NCBI GenBank assembly: GCA_945291235.1
Contig: CALYQY010000032.1
Coordinates: forward strand, 1 to 23,901
Direction of reading: 5' to 3'
Source: an uncultured Gilliamella sp.
Lineage (GTDB): Bacteria > Pseudomonadota > Gammaproteobacteria > Enterobacterales > Enterobacteriaceae
Length of the DNA stretch: 23,901 bases
Made by a program: the position numbers and the translations under genes. This document shows positions 10,911-19,980 of this stretch, one piece after another. Below the pieces are notes generated by a model, which saw nothing but the letters and a program-made list of their open reading frames with translations, was not told the origin of the DNA and did no database searches. Position 1 is the stretch's first letter, and each line of letters starts with the position of its first letter.

Positions 10911-10927
10911 GGCACAATTTTTGTGCC
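10911..10927. terminator. Small hairpin between lacZ and recB
   Basis: GGCACAA (10911-10917) pairs with TTGTGCC (10921-10927) around a 3-nt loop, 28 bp after lacZ ends. The flanks are AT-rich on both strands but lack a clean T-run, so it is a modest bidirectional terminator for the convergent lacZ and recB. The rest of 10884-11064 shows no gene. Confidence 0.5.
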
Positions 10928-11064
10928 TTCTAACTACCTTTTACAAATTTACCACTTGATCATAACGCCGAGCAAACCATGAAAGATAATGGGAAAATTA
11001 AAAGGATATTGGTTATGTCAGCACTAAAATAATAAGTGAAAATTAGTGCATACACTCAGTTTTT

Positions 11065-14000
11065 TTAACAATGCGAATTTTGACCGTCAAATAGCTCATC
11101 AAGCTTTTCAATAAACTGTTGATGAGGTAAATGGAAGAAAACACCTTGTTCAGGCATTCCACGCAAAAAGAGATAATAAACACCACCAAAATGGTCTTGA
11201 TAGCGATAATTCGGTAAACGGCTTTTTAAAAAACGGTGTAGCGCTAAACAGTAAAGTTGGTATTGCAAATCATAGCGATGTTCACACATCACTTGTTTGA
11301 TAGCATTTTGATCATAAGCTTGTTCGTTTTCACCCAACCAATTTGATTTATAATCGATGATATAATATTTCCCTTCGAACTCAAACACTAAATCAATAAA
11401 ACCTTTTAGCATGCCTTTAATGGTTTCAAAATCAAGTTCGGGGCACTGCAATGATAACTCATCATACTGTTTACATAAGTTATCAAATTGCTGGCTGGTC
11501 ACCGCTTGACGTATCGGCAAATAGAACTGTAATTCATTGATGCATTTACCATTTAATAGATTCATTAAAGTAGCACCTTTTTGATAAAGTTCAGTGGTTA
11601 ACATTCGTTCAATCCAAGTCGTTATGACCGGCAACCAGTTGTCTTCTAAATTAAGTTTTTTGAGCATATCACCGCACAATTGGTTGATATTAGTGGGTGA
11701 AATATTTTCCATGATTTTATGTAACAAAGTACCAACATAGGCACCCTTAGGAAAATGGTGAATATCCAACTGCGTCTCTTCGTAAGTAAGATTGTCGATT
11801 GATTGTTGTTGATCTAAATCCCAATTACTAATCACATCTGAATTATATGGTAAAACCGTATAGTGTTTTTGCAACTCACTATAGCTAGTCACTCGCCAGT
11901 TAGTTGTAAATTTACGCTCAAAAACATTTGCGGATAATGATTCATTCAATGGTTGAGTTGAAATATATTGCTCAGTTGAAATTGGCAGTTCAACATTAAC
12001 CAAATGAGCAAAATTACCTACTGCATTTAAGTCATCTTTCAATAGATAATTGATTGCAGATTGGCTTTTTTTCAAAGGGGCTAAACCAATACTACAATGA
12101 TAAACCGATCTTGTCATAGCAACATATAACAGTCGTAAATCTTCAGCTAAGCGCTCATCTTCTATCTGCTGTTTAATTTCATCGGTCAACTGCCAGGCAT
12201 AGGTTGCTCGATAGTCGTTAGATTTATCATGATAAAAGCGACTGTCAGAGACTCGAAATTGCGCAATAAACGGTAACCATACAAGCGGAAATTCTAAACC
12301 TTTAGACTTATGAATGGTAATAATTTTGACCAGATTTTCATCACTTTCCAAACGCTGTTCATGATTTTCGATATTAAAATCCGGATTAACAATTTGTTTA
12401 GTCAGCCAACGTACCAAGGCGTAAGGGCTGTCTAATTCATCTGCGGCTTCTTGCAATAATTCGCCCAAATGCATAAAGTTAGTTAATATTCGTTCACCAC
12501 CTTCACTTGCCAAAATATTTTCAGCCAAATGGCGTTTTTTCATCATACGGCGTAACATAACTAAGACGCCATAATAGTGCCAAATGATTTGGTATTGCTT
12601 AAACTCCTCAATTAAGCTTTCCCATTTATCTTGATCATCGCTGATTTGCTCAAGTTCTGTCATGGATTGCCCGAGTAATTTGGTCATTAATGCTAAGCGT
12701 AACGCTGATTCATTTTCAGGCATGAGCACTGCTTGTAATAAGCATAGAACTTGTTGCGCTTCATCGGATAGAAAAACGCTAGTGCGATTTGATAAATAGA
12801 CACTTTTGACACCACTTTGATGCAACTTTTGTTGAATAATTTCAGCTTCTCGCCCGGTACGAACTAAAATAGCAATATCAGCTGTCGATACTCTACGTGG
12901 CGCAGTTCCATCATGAATTGATATCGATTGATCAGTTAACCACGCCACAATTTGCTTAGCACAGCACGATGCCATATATTCCTGATATTCGGTTTTCGTT
13001 GTCACATGTTCAGGCAATAAATAAGCAGTTAACGCATTGGTTGGTTGACTATCGATAAGTAGCGCTTTTTGCCTATTACGCTCAGCACTGTCCATGTTTA
13101 AAAATGGAATATTTTCAAAAATAAAAGGATTATCATGATTGGCAAACAGCTGATTTACCGCTTCAACCATTGATGCTGATGAGCGATGATTGATGTGCAT
13201 CGTAAAATGATTTTCACCAGTGGATTGCTTCGCTTTGAGATAGGTAAAAATATCAGCCCCCCTAAAGCTATAAATCGCTTGTTTAGGATCGCCAATAAAC
13301 AGTAAACCAGTATCTAAACTATGTTTAGGATAGATATAATCAAAAATTTTATATTGCACCGGATCGGTATCTTGAAACTCATCAATCAAGGCAACACAAT
13401 ATTTGCTGGCAATACTTAATGCTAATCGCTTACCATTTTTAGCGCGTAAAGCTCGATGAAGTTGCCATAGCAGATCATCAAAACTCATTTCTCCACGTTT
13501 AATCTTTTGGTAATAGATCCCTTTTTGAACAATTTTTACTATATCCATTAAGATTAAACTACGTAAATTAAGCACACTATTGCACAGCGCTTCAATCTGT
13601 TCAAAAATTGGATGGGTCGGTGCTGTTTGGCCTTTATTGGTTTTTTCTAACAAAACAGATTGGCAAAATTTTGAAAGCTCTGTTGGTAAGCCAAAGGTTT
13701 GTGTAGCTGTTTGTGCCCAAGATGTGATCTTATTTAACCAATTAGGTAAATATCGACTACTGTAAGATTTCTTATTTACGCCGGATTGGGTAATAATATC
13801 CGACAATTGGTTAACCGAAGTAAGCCACGCTTTTTTAATGGCATCAATTTTTGCAAAATTTTGCTGATAAAACGCTTTGATCTTCTCAATTAGTTCCAGT
13901 TCTTCATCATTTGAATCATCAAACTCAACATTTAAATAAGGCGTTAAATCGGCTAATAGTGCCGTTGGATCTTGCCAAGTTTCAAGCACTAAATAAGCTA

Positions 14001-14538
14001 GCGATTTATCTAGTGGTATAAAATATTGGCGCCAAAAATCTTGAATTACATTTAATTTTAGTTCGTATTCATCGGCAATCAAAGATTGTTCAAAAAGAAC
14101 ACCCGATTCAAAAGCATGGCTGGTTAATATACGTTGACAGAAGCTATGAATTGTATAAATAGCCGCATCATCCATCGATTGTTGCGCTTGAGTCAACTTT
14201 TCGATAGCAATATGTTTATTTTCAATAAGATCGATTAATTGTTGGTAAATCGGATCTTGATGCTTGCCTTCAATTATGGCTAATTTTAATTCCTGAATAT
14301 TTTGTCTGATACGTGAGCGTAGTTCTTGTGTTGCCGCTTTGGTAAAAGTCACCACTAATATTTGACTAACATCGAGCGGTTTAGGATAACTGTTTTCACC
14401 AATACCAAGCAACAATCGTAAATAGATGATTGCAAGCGAATAAGTTTTACCCGTACCAGCCGACGCTTCGATCAGCGTTCGACCAGTTAAAGGTAAATCA
14501 AATAGATTGAGTTTTTTTATTCCGGTTGATGAAACCAT
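11065..14538 (-). CDS. recB: RecBCD subunit RecB (exodeoxyribonuclease V beta)
   Basis: The helicase-nuclease subunit that processes double-strand breaks for RecA-dependent repair. At 1157 residues it is close to E. coli RecB (1180). The Walker A motif ASAGTGKT is at residues 25-32, followed by VVTFTKAATQELRSRIR, the Walker B-like DEFQDTDPVQY, GDPKQAIYSFRGADIFTY, IHKSKGLEFPLVWLP and LRLLYVAMTRS. The C-terminal nuclease is complete: GMLKGFIDLVF with Asp1049, DYKSNWLG with Asp1062 and Lys1064, and YDLQYQLYCLALHRFL, which match E. coli Asp1067, Asp1080 and Lys1082. The ATG overlaps the end of sixA by 22 bp, so the two are co-transcribed and probably translationally coupled. The E. coli neighbours recC, ptrA and recD are absent here, so the other subunits must be encoded elsewhere. 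Confidence 0.97.
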   Translation of the reverse strand: MVSSTGIKKLNLFDLPLTGRTLIEASAGTGKTYSLAIIYLRLLLGIGENSYPKPLDVSQILVVTFTKAATQELRSRIRQNIQELKLAIIEGKHQDPIYQQLIDLIENKHIAIEKLTQAQQSMDDAAIYTIHSFCQRILTSHAFESGVLFEQSLIADEYELKLNVIQDFWRQYFIPLDKSLAYLVLETWQDPTALLADLTPYLNVEFDDSNDEELELIEKIKAFYQQNFAKIDAIKKAWLTSVNQLSDIITQSGVNKKSYSSRYLPNWLNKITSWAQTATQTFGLPTELSKFCQSVLLEKTNKGQTAPTHPIFEQIEALCNSVLNLRSLILMDIVKIVQKGIYYQKIKRGEMSFDDLLWQLHRALRAKNGKRLALSIASKYCVALIDEFQDTDPVQYKIFDYIYPKHSLDTGLLFIGDPKQAIYSFRGADIFTYLKAKQSTGENHFTMHINHRSSASMVEAVNQLFANHDNPFIFENIPFLNMDSAERNRQKALLIDSQPTNALTAYLLPEHVTTKTEYQEYMASCCAKQIVAWLTDQSISIHDGTAPRRVSTADIAILVRTGREAEIIQQKLHQSGVKSVYLSNRTSVFLSDEAQQVLCLLQAVLMPENESALRLALMTKLLGQSMTELEQISDDQDKWESLIEEFKQYQIIWHYYGVLVMLRRMMKKRHLAENILASEGGERILTNFMHLGELLQEAADELDSPYALVRWLTKQIVNPDFNIENHEQRLESDENLVKIITIHKSKGLEFPLVWLPFIAQFRVSDSRFYHDKSNDYRATYAWQLTDEIKQQIEDERLAEDLRLLYVAMTRSVYHCSIGLAPLKKSQSAINYLLKDDLNAVGNFAHLVNVELPISTEQYISTQPLNESLSANVFERKFTTNWRVTSYSELQKHYTVLPYNSDVISNWDLDQQQSIDNLTYEETQLDIHHFPKGAYVGTLLHKIMENISPTNINQLCGDMLKKLNLEDNWLPVITTWIERMLTTELYQKGATLMNLLNGKCINELQFYLPIRQAVTSQQFDNLCKQYDELSLQCPELDFETIKGMLKGFIDLVFEFEGKYYIIDYKSNWLGENEQAYDQNAIKQVMCEHRYDLQYQLYCLALHRFLKSRLPNYRYQDHFGGVYYLFLRGMPEQGVFFHLPHQQFIEKLDELFDGQNSHC

Positions 14539-14975
14539 TCAAGTTTCCCTGCCGCATTTGAAGATAAATCAACGCAAGCAATAGCTGCTGTCGGGAACAT
14601 CGGGGGCGATACTTCTGGACACAGTTCATTAACCAAATAGCCCACTAATGGCAAATGCGATACAACCATAACATTTTGACATTGAGTCGATGCAAGAGCA
14701 GTTAATAAATCAGCGATATATGACGGGTTACCTCCCGGCACTAAATTCTTTTCAGTTTCATTTTTTGCCACAAAAACTTGAGAAGACAATAGTGCAAAGG
14801 TCTGCTGAGCACGTAAATACGGGCTAACTAGTCCAAGGTCAAAACTAAAGTCCTGCTGTTTAAGCCAAAGGCCAGCCTGCTTTGCTTGCTTTTGACCAAA
14901 CTCGGTAAGTGCACGGCTAGCATCTGATGAAGCAGAAAAACCTGCTTCACCATGTCTGATAATACAAACTTTCAT
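14517..14975 (-). CDS. sixA: Phosphohistidine phosphatase SixA
   Basis: A small (152-residue) cytoplasmic histidine phosphatase. In E. coli SixA dephosphorylates phosphohistidine proteins, including the ArcB HPt domain and the nitrogen-PTS protein NPr. The catalytic RHG motif is at residues 7-9, with His8 as the phospho-accepting histidine. LVSPYLRAQQT follows, and the second histidine lies in VVSHLPLVGYLVNELCP; PPMFPTAAIA is also typical of SixA rather than of phosphoglycerate mutases in general. It lies 10 bp after yfcZ and overlaps recB by 22 bp. In E. coli fadI and fadJ separate yfcZ from sixA; both are missing here. Confidence 0.95.
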   Translation of the reverse strand: MKVCIIRHGEAGFSASSDASRALTEFGQKQAKQAGLWLKQQDFSFDLGLVSPYLRAQQTFALLSSQVFVAKNETEKNLVPGGNPSYIADLLTALASTQCQNVMVVSHLPLVGYLVNELCPEVSPPMFPTAAIACVDLSSNAAGKLEWFHQPE

Positions 14976-14985
14976 TTATATCTGA

Positions 14986-15282
14986 TTAGCGTAATTTTAA
15001 TTGAAAAATTAAACACTCAGCGCCACAACAAAAGGTGAACTTAGCTGTTAATTTAAAACCATTTTCAACTTTATCAATGCTGCTATTGATTTCGCATGGT
15101 TCTGAGGCAACATCATTAGCAGCTTGAGTTAATGATGCCAATTTAGCTTCAGCTTCTGATTGTGTTGCAAAAACATGCTCGTACTCTGCGCTACAATCTT
15201 CATTATCAATGATTGTACCCACATCAACACAACAACACGCTGGCGTGTCGTTGGCTTTACATTTATTTAAAGAATCTGTCAT
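14986..15282 (-). CDS. yfcZ: YfcZ/YiiS family (DUF406) cysteine-rich small protein
   Basis: A 98-residue protein of unknown function. The family pattern is clear: CKANDTPACCCVDVGTIID near the N-terminus with three consecutive cysteines (16-18), DCSAEYEHVFA, ASEPCEI, and a C-terminal FCCGAECLIFQLKLR that matches the FACEAEMLIFQLGLR ending of E. coli YfcZ. The many conserved cysteines suggest metal or redox chemistry, but this is untested. An AGAGG ribosome binding site precedes the ATG. It is the first gene of the yfcZ-sixA-recB operon. Its E. coli homologue lies between fadI and fadL, which explains the neighbourhood. The 266 bp upstream, shared with the divergent exporter gene, contain no recognisable gene, only a small hairpin (GCCAA 15399-15403 with TTGGC 15407-15411). 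Confidence 0.93.
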   Translation of the reverse strand: MTDSLNKCKANDTPACCCVDVGTIIDNEDCSAEYEHVFATQSEAEAKLASLTQAANDVASEPCEINSSIDKVENGFKLTAKFTFCCGAECLIFQLKLR

Positions 15283-15548
15283 GCTATACCTCTGTTATAC
15301 CGATTAATTTGCTATTAGTATACTCTCAATCAAATCTAAGGGCAAAATTCTCAAGTATTTTACCCTATCAATTTGTTTGCTTATTAGCGTGGAAGATTGC
15401 CAAAAATTGGCTTAATCGTGCCAACCCAAAAATAGTCCAACTAAGCGCAATTAAGTATCCTATCGTGTATAAAGAAATTAAAAATCTCGTTCTTATTACT
15501 CAAATTTTTTGTACTATATAACGATAGTTATTTTTTATTAGTGAACAT

Positions 15549-16943
15549 ATGCAGCAAAATAATCATGTCCGAAAAATGGCGGTTTTAGTCGCAGCAACAT
15601 TTTTTATGGAAAACTTAGATGCCACCGTCATCACAACGGCTATACCGGATATGGCTAAATCTTTTTATGTTAACCCGCAAGCGCTTTCAATAGGCATTAG
15701 TGCTTACATGCTTGCTTTAGCTATTGGCCTACCCGCCAGTGGTTGGCTGGCAAATCGTTTTACCGCGCATCGGGTATTTTCCATTTCGATTGTTCTATTT
15801 ATGTTAGCTTCATTACTTTGTGCCCTTTCAACTAACCTAACAATGTTTACCATAGCAAGGTTATTGCAGGGATTAGGCGGATCATTAATGGTACCGGTTG
15901 GGCGAACCGTTGTTTTAAGCCGTACCGAAAAAGACCAACTCGTTAATACTATTTCTATTTTAGTTTGGCCAGGTCTCATTGCGCCTGTTATGGGACCTTT
16001 GATTGGCGGATTTTTTGCCCAATATCTCACATGGCATTGGATTTTTATTCTTAATATTCCGCTAGGGGTTATCGCACTATTTTTTGCAAGGAAATTAATT
16101 CCTAAAGAGCGACCACAAAAGCGGGCGTTTGACGGAATCGGTTTTATATTGTGCGGTTTAGGTTTACTGCTTTTTGTTTACGGGCTGGAGATGATTTCAC
16201 ACACCGAAAACAGTATCTGGCTGTGCTTATCGATTGTTTTTTCCGGCAGTATGATATTGACCATAGCTTGTTATCATTTAACCCACTCAAATAATCCATT
16301 AATAAGCTTGCATGCATTTTCAAAGCGAACTTTTCGAACCAATTTTTTGGGTGGATCATTAATTCGCATTGCCTTAAGCAGTGCACCTTTTCTGTTACCG
16401 CTTATGTTTCAAGTTGCATTTGGCTGGTCACCATTATTGGCCGGATCGCTATTATTGGTTTTATTTGCTGGTAACATCACACTTAAATTAGTCAATACAA
16501 GTTTGATTCGTCGCTATAGCTTTCGTCATATCTTAATTATAAACGGCCTATTATTATCACTCAGTTTTGTCTTATGCGCCTTTTTTACGGCACAAACGCC
16601 AATGATATGGATGATAGCCGTATTGTTCCTATCCGGAGGGGCAAGGTCAATTCAATTTACAACGCTAAATACTTTAGGCTTTTCGCAAATTGATAAAAGT
16701 GAAGTACAAAGCGCTAATATACTTTCAACTATTGCGCAACAAATCAACAATGTTTTGGGGGTAGTATTAGGGGCATTATTCTTGTTTATCGCAGCTTGTT
16801 TTCATGGACATAATAATACCAATTTAACAGTTGAAGATTTTCGTTTGGCATTATTAATGGTTGCCGGGTTAACTCTTATCGCTATGATTGATTTTATGAC
16901 ACTTCCTAAAAGTGCCGGTGAAAATATTCGAGGTAATCATTGA
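15549..16943 (+). CDS. MFS drug exporter, DHA2 family (MdtD-like)
   Basis: An inner-membrane proton-coupled exporter of 464 residues with about 14 hydrophobic segments, as in the DHA2 group (EmrB, MdtD). Signatures are LDATVITTAIPDMA at the first helix, the motif-A-like GWLANRFTAHR after helix 2, LLQGLGGSLMVPVGR, and the motif-C-like PVMGPLIGGFFAQYLTWHWIFILNIPLG. Overall it most resembles MdtD (YegB) of E. coli. Two family positions vary: Asn replaces the usual Asp of motif A and Thr replaces the usual Asn of the first-helix motif. Substrate unknown. The Shine-Dalgarno sequence before the ATG is very weak. No membrane-fusion partner or regulator is adjacent. The gene runs opposite to its neighbours and ends in the terminator at 16949-16976. 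Confidence 0.85.
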   Translation: MQQNNHVRKMAVLVAATFFMENLDATVITTAIPDMAKSFYVNPQALSIGISAYMLALAIGLPASGWLANRFTAHRVFSISIVLFMLASLLCALSTNLTMFTIARLLQGLGGSLMVPVGRTVVLSRTEKDQLVNTISILVWPGLIAPVMGPLIGGFFAQYLTWHWIFILNIPLGVIALFFARKLIPKERPQKRAFDGIGFILCGLGLLLFVYGLEMISHTENSIWLCLSIVFSGSMILTIACYHLTHSNNPLISLHAFSKRTFRTNFLGGSLIRIALSSAPFLLPLMFQVAFGWSPLLAGSLLLVLFAGNITLKLVNTSLIRRYSFRHILIINGLLLSLSFVLCAFFTAQTPMIWMIAVLFLSGGARSIQFTTLNTLGFSQIDKSEVQSANILSTIAQQINNVLGVVLGALFLFIAACFHGHNNTNLTVEDFRLALLMVAGLTLIAMIDFMTLPKSAGENIRGNH

Positions 16944-16948
16944 TAAAA

Positions 16949-16976
16949 AAAACCTCTGCCATTAAGCAGAGGTTTT
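16949..16976. terminator. Bidirectional terminator between the exporter and deaD
   Basis: AAAACCTCTGC (16949-16959) pairs perfectly with GCAGAGGTTTT (16966-16976) around a 6-nt loop. On the minus strand the stem is followed by eight Ts in all, so it is a strong terminator for deaD. On the plus strand four Ts follow, ending the exporter gene, whose stop codon is 5 bp away. Confidence 0.9.
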
Positions 16977-16981
16977 GACAA

Positions 16982-18751
16982 TTAAAACTTAGGTGCCGGC
17001 GCACGTCCACGTTTTTTCGTAAAGCTTTTCTCTTTCGATTCAACTTTACTACTACCACGACGACCACGCTTAGCATCAGAAGATGCGCCATTGACTAAAC
17101 TCATCTTCATTGGTTGATTAAGGACTCTCACTTTTTCAAAGTGTTTTAAGATATCCTTAGGCATACCTTTTGGTAATTCAACGGTTGAATAAGTATCATA
17201 AAGTTTGATATTACCAATATAACGGCTACTAATATCCGCTTCATTGGCAATCGCTCCCACAATGTGGCGAACTTCAATACCGTTTTCTTTACCAACTTCG
17301 ATACGATACATATCCATTTCACCAACATCACGACGTTCACGGCGTTTCGGTGATTCTCGATTATCGCCACGTAAACGACGCTCGCCATTACGACCATCAC
17401 GATCACGCATATCGCGAGAAGGTTTGAACACCGGATCAGGTGGTAAAATTAATGGGCGTTCACCTTGAGCTAATTTAAGTATAGCCGTCGAAATAGTTTG
17501 AAGATCAGCGCCACATTCTGTTTGAATCTGGTTTAATAGTGCTTGATACTGATCTAAATCACTACTTTCAAGCTGTGCTTGTACTTGTTGAGTAAACTTA
17601 GCTAAACGACGTTTTTCTAACAACTCTTTTGACGGTAAACCCACTTCCGGAATTGGTTTTTTAATCGTTTGTTCTATATTTTTAAGTAATCGACGTTCAC
17701 GGCTATCAACAAATAAAATTGCACGACCGGCACGCCCTGCTCGACCAGTACGACCAATACGATGAACATAAGATTCAGAATCTAAAGTAATATCATAGTT
17801 AATCACTAAGCTAATACGTTCAACATCAAGACCTCGTGCTGCAACATCCGTTGCAATAAGGATATCTAATCGACCATTACGCAAACGATCAAGTGTTTGT
17901 TCACGTAACTGTTGCGTCATATCCCCATTTAATGCTGCACAACTATAACCGTGTTTTTCAAGGACTTCAGCAACATCTAAAGTTGCAGTTTTAGTACGAA
18001 CAAAAATAATGGCAGCATCAAAATCTTCTGCCTCTAAGAAACGAATAATCGCTTCATTTTTACGCATACCACGAACTAACCAGTAACTTTGATCAATATC
18101 AGGAGCGGTTTGATTCGTACCCTTGATTTGTACCTCTTTAGGGTTATGCATAAAACGCTTAGTGATACGACGAATTGGCGCTGGCATCGTCGCTGAAAAT
18201 AGTGCTGTTTGATGATCTTCCGGAATGGTTGCCATAATACTTTCAACATCATCGATAAAGCCCATTCTTAACATTTCATCGGCTTCATCGAGTACTAATC
18301 CTTTAAGATTTGAAAGATCAAGCGTTTTACGATTTAAATGATCAAGTAAACGACCTGGTGTACCAACGACAATTTGAGGTCCTTGTTTTAAAGCACGTAA
18401 TTGCACATCATAACGTTGACCACCGTACAGTGGTAATACTTTAACGCCTTTCATATATTTAGCGTACTCTGCGCAAGCATCGGCAACTTGAATAGCTAAT
18501 TCACGAGTTGGCGCTAAAACTAAAAGTTGTGGTGCCTTTAAATTGACATCAATATTCATCAAAAAAGGAATTGAGAAAGCGGCGGTTTTACCACTACCTG
18601 TTTGTGCCATCCCTAAAACATCATTTCCAGCTAATAAAAGTGGAATACATTCAGATTGAATAGGTGATGGTTTAGTAAAACCTAGATCATTTAATGCATT
18701 AAGTATATCTTCGGATAAACCAAGATCAGTAAAAGAAACTTCTGTTGTCAT
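16982..18751 (-). CDS. deaD: ATP-dependent RNA helicase DeaD (CsdA)
   Basis: A DEAD-box helicase that assists ribosome assembly and RNA decay, especially in the cold, and can associate with the degradosome. From the ATG at 18751 it has about 589 residues. All motifs are present: the Q motif [35 protein letters not shown] and [11 protein letters not shown] DbpA-type RNA-binding domain follows ([31 protein letters not shown], divided here as [18 protein letters not shown] then [13 protein letters not shown]). I placed the start at [12 protein letters not shown] because it aligns with E. coli MAEFETTFADLGL; an in-frame ATG at 18805 would add 18 unrelated residues. The basic Arg/Gly-rich C-terminal tail is much shorter than in E. 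coli. As in E. coli, it lies downstream of pnp and nlpI, but with its own promoter and long leader. Confidence 0.95.
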   Translation of the reverse strand: MTTEVSFTDLGLSEDILNALNDLGFTKPSPIQSECIPLLLAGNDVLGMAQTGSGKTAAFSIPFLMNIDVNLKAPQLLVLAPTRELAIQVADACAEYAKYMKGVKVLPLYGGQRYDVQLRALKQGPQIVVGTPGRLLDHLNRKTLDLSNLKGLVLDEADEMLRMGFIDDVESIMATIPEDHQTALFSATMPAPIRRITKRFMHNPKEVQIKGTNQTAPDIDQSYWLVRGMRKNEAIIRFLEAEDFDAAIIFVRTKTATLDVAEVLEKHGYSCAALNGDMTQQLREQTLDRLRNGRLDILIATDVAARGLDVERISLVINYDITLDSESYVHRIGRTGRAGRAGRAILFVDSRERRLLKNIEQTIKKPIPEVGLPSKELLEKRRLAKFTQQVQAQLESSDLDQYQALLNQIQTECGADLQTISTAILKLAQGERPLILPPDPVFKPSRDMRDRDGRNGERRLRGDNRESPKRRERRDVGEMDMYRIEVGKENGIEVRHIVGAIANEADISSRYIGNIKLYDTYSTVELPKGMPKDILKHFEKVRVLNQPMKMSLVNGASSDAKRGRRGSSKVESKEKSFTKKRGRAPAPKF

Positions 18752-19029
18752 GTAAACTCGCTTTGAAAATTTGAAAACCAAAACTGACTTTTTATGCAAT
18801 AACAATTCCGATGATTATCAATAACGATAACCCTTAGTCAGGTTTTTTAATGATGTATTGCTTTTAAAAAAGAAAGTTTAATCAATTTATGCCAGCTCAC
18901 TAAATGGAAAATTTACAACTCACCCCAATAACTAACTGCCGATACTCCTTAAGGCTATTCGAATTTTTGCAACATAGTTATATCGGTACAATCTTTATGA
19001 AAGATAAAACGGATTAACAGCATCATCAA
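18752..19029 (-). promoter_or_regulatory. Promoter and long leader of deaD
   Basis: A promoter is predicted from -35 TTGATG (19029-19024) and -10 TATCTT (19006-19001), 17 bp apart on the minus strand. It gives a leader of about 240 nt before the deaD ATG. Long leaders are common in cold-inducible genes. An AAGGAG (18950-18945) inside the leader has no usable start codon behind it. In E. coli a tiny gene, yrbN, lies here, but I found no convincing counterpart. No terminator was seen after nlpI, so read-through from pnp-nlpI is also likely. Confidence 0.5.
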
Positions 19030-19104
19030 ATAGTTGTGTATATAATTGGCAAATCAGAACTACGCTATAACAATATTTTCACTTTTAAACTGGCATGACC
19101 CTTG

Positions 19105-19956
19105 TTACTTTTCATCAAGTAACTTTAATTCGTAAAGTGCCTGTTGATGTTCAACAAAGTTATAAATATTATTGGCTAAAGCATATTTAAATAACATTTT
19201 GGCACGCTCGTTGTCACCTTTACTCTGATAATATTTACCTAAGTAAAAGTATGTTTCACAAAGGCGCTCAGCTAACTGCCGATTATTTTCAACGCCTTGT
19301 TGAAGATTTTGCATTAATTTAGATTGACTAATTTTACCTAAATAAAATGCAACGATATCGCTACTATAAACAGTTTTATCACTAATTTGATCGTAACGTT
19401 TTTGTAGCATTTTTTGTGCGGCTTGTTTATCTGCCTCTTTTTCAATCAGATATAGCCACAAAATTCGGATTGGTTCATTCACATCATATTGATGGAATTT
19501 TATTGCATCTCGTTGAGCTGTTTGATAATGTCCGGTACGATACAACGCAATAGCACGATTAAAATAAGCAAAAGCATAAGCAGGATCGAGCTCTAAAGTC
19601 GTATTAAACAACATTATCGCAGTATCAAATTCACCATCTCTTAAGGCATAAGTGCCTAAAAAGTTATAGAGATCTGCAACATCAGAGTTCATACTTAATA
19701 AATGATTAAAATCACTTTGTGCAAACGCTTTAAAACCTAATGAATCGTAAACAATACCCCGTTCAAAAATAAGCTGCATTCGTGTCACAGGGTCAATATC
19801 TTTTCGTGATAACTGTTGGCTGAGCTGAGCAATTTTCAATTCGTCATCATAAGAAATTTGCTCCGGAACAGCCAATACAGTAAAAGAACTACTACAACCT
19901 GATAAAATAGCAACTGCCAATAAACAGGCTATAATTTTCAGGTTGAATAGTCTCAT
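19105..19956 (-). CDS. nlpI: Outer-membrane lipoprotein NlpI
   Basis: A TPR adaptor lipoprotein of 283 residues (E. coli 294). In E. coli it binds the protease Prc and directs degradation of the endopeptidase MepS, and it scaffolds other murein hydrolases. A lipoprotein signal with lipobox LSGC puts the acylated Cys at residue 21; Ser at +2 predicts sorting to the outer membrane. TPR-like helical repeats follow, with RGIVYDSLGFKAFAQSDFNH, NFLGTYALRDGEFDTAIMLF, LELDPAYAFAYFNRAIALY and ETYFYLGKYYQSKGDNERA. The C-terminal NNIYNFVEHQQALYELKLL aligns with E. coli NNVHNFVEHRYALLELSLL. A CAGGAG site precedes the ATG. It starts 24 bp after pnp, so the two are co-transcribed. Confidence 0.95.
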   Translation of the reverse strand: MRLFNLKIIACLLAVAILSGCSSSFTVLAVPEQISYDDELKIAQLSQQLSRKDIDPVTRMQLIFERGIVYDSLGFKAFAQSDFNHLLSMNSDVADLYNFLGTYALRDGEFDTAIMLFNTTLELDPAYAFAYFNRAIALYRTGHYQTAQRDAIKFHQYDVNEPIRILWLYLIEKEADKQAAQKMLQKRYDQISDKTVYSSDIVAFYLGKISQSKLMQNLQQGVENNRQLAERLCETYFYLGKYYQSKGDNERAKMLFKYALANNIYNFVEHQQALYELKLLDEK

Positions 19957-19980
19957 ATTGAACTCCTGATGAATAATCTT

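Noticed and set aside
15213..15521. Plus-strand 102-codon frame before the exporter gene
   Set aside because: It begins inside yfcZ on the opposite strand, has no ribosome binding site and has an unbiased, low-complexity composition.
18752..18805. N-terminal extension of deaD
   Set aside because: The extra 18 residues do not align with DeaD proteins; the start at 18751 does.
18945..18950. AAGGAG in the deaD leader as the ribosome binding site of a yrbN-like small gene
   Set aside because: No ATG, GTG or TTG at suitable spacing opens a frame longer than a few codons.
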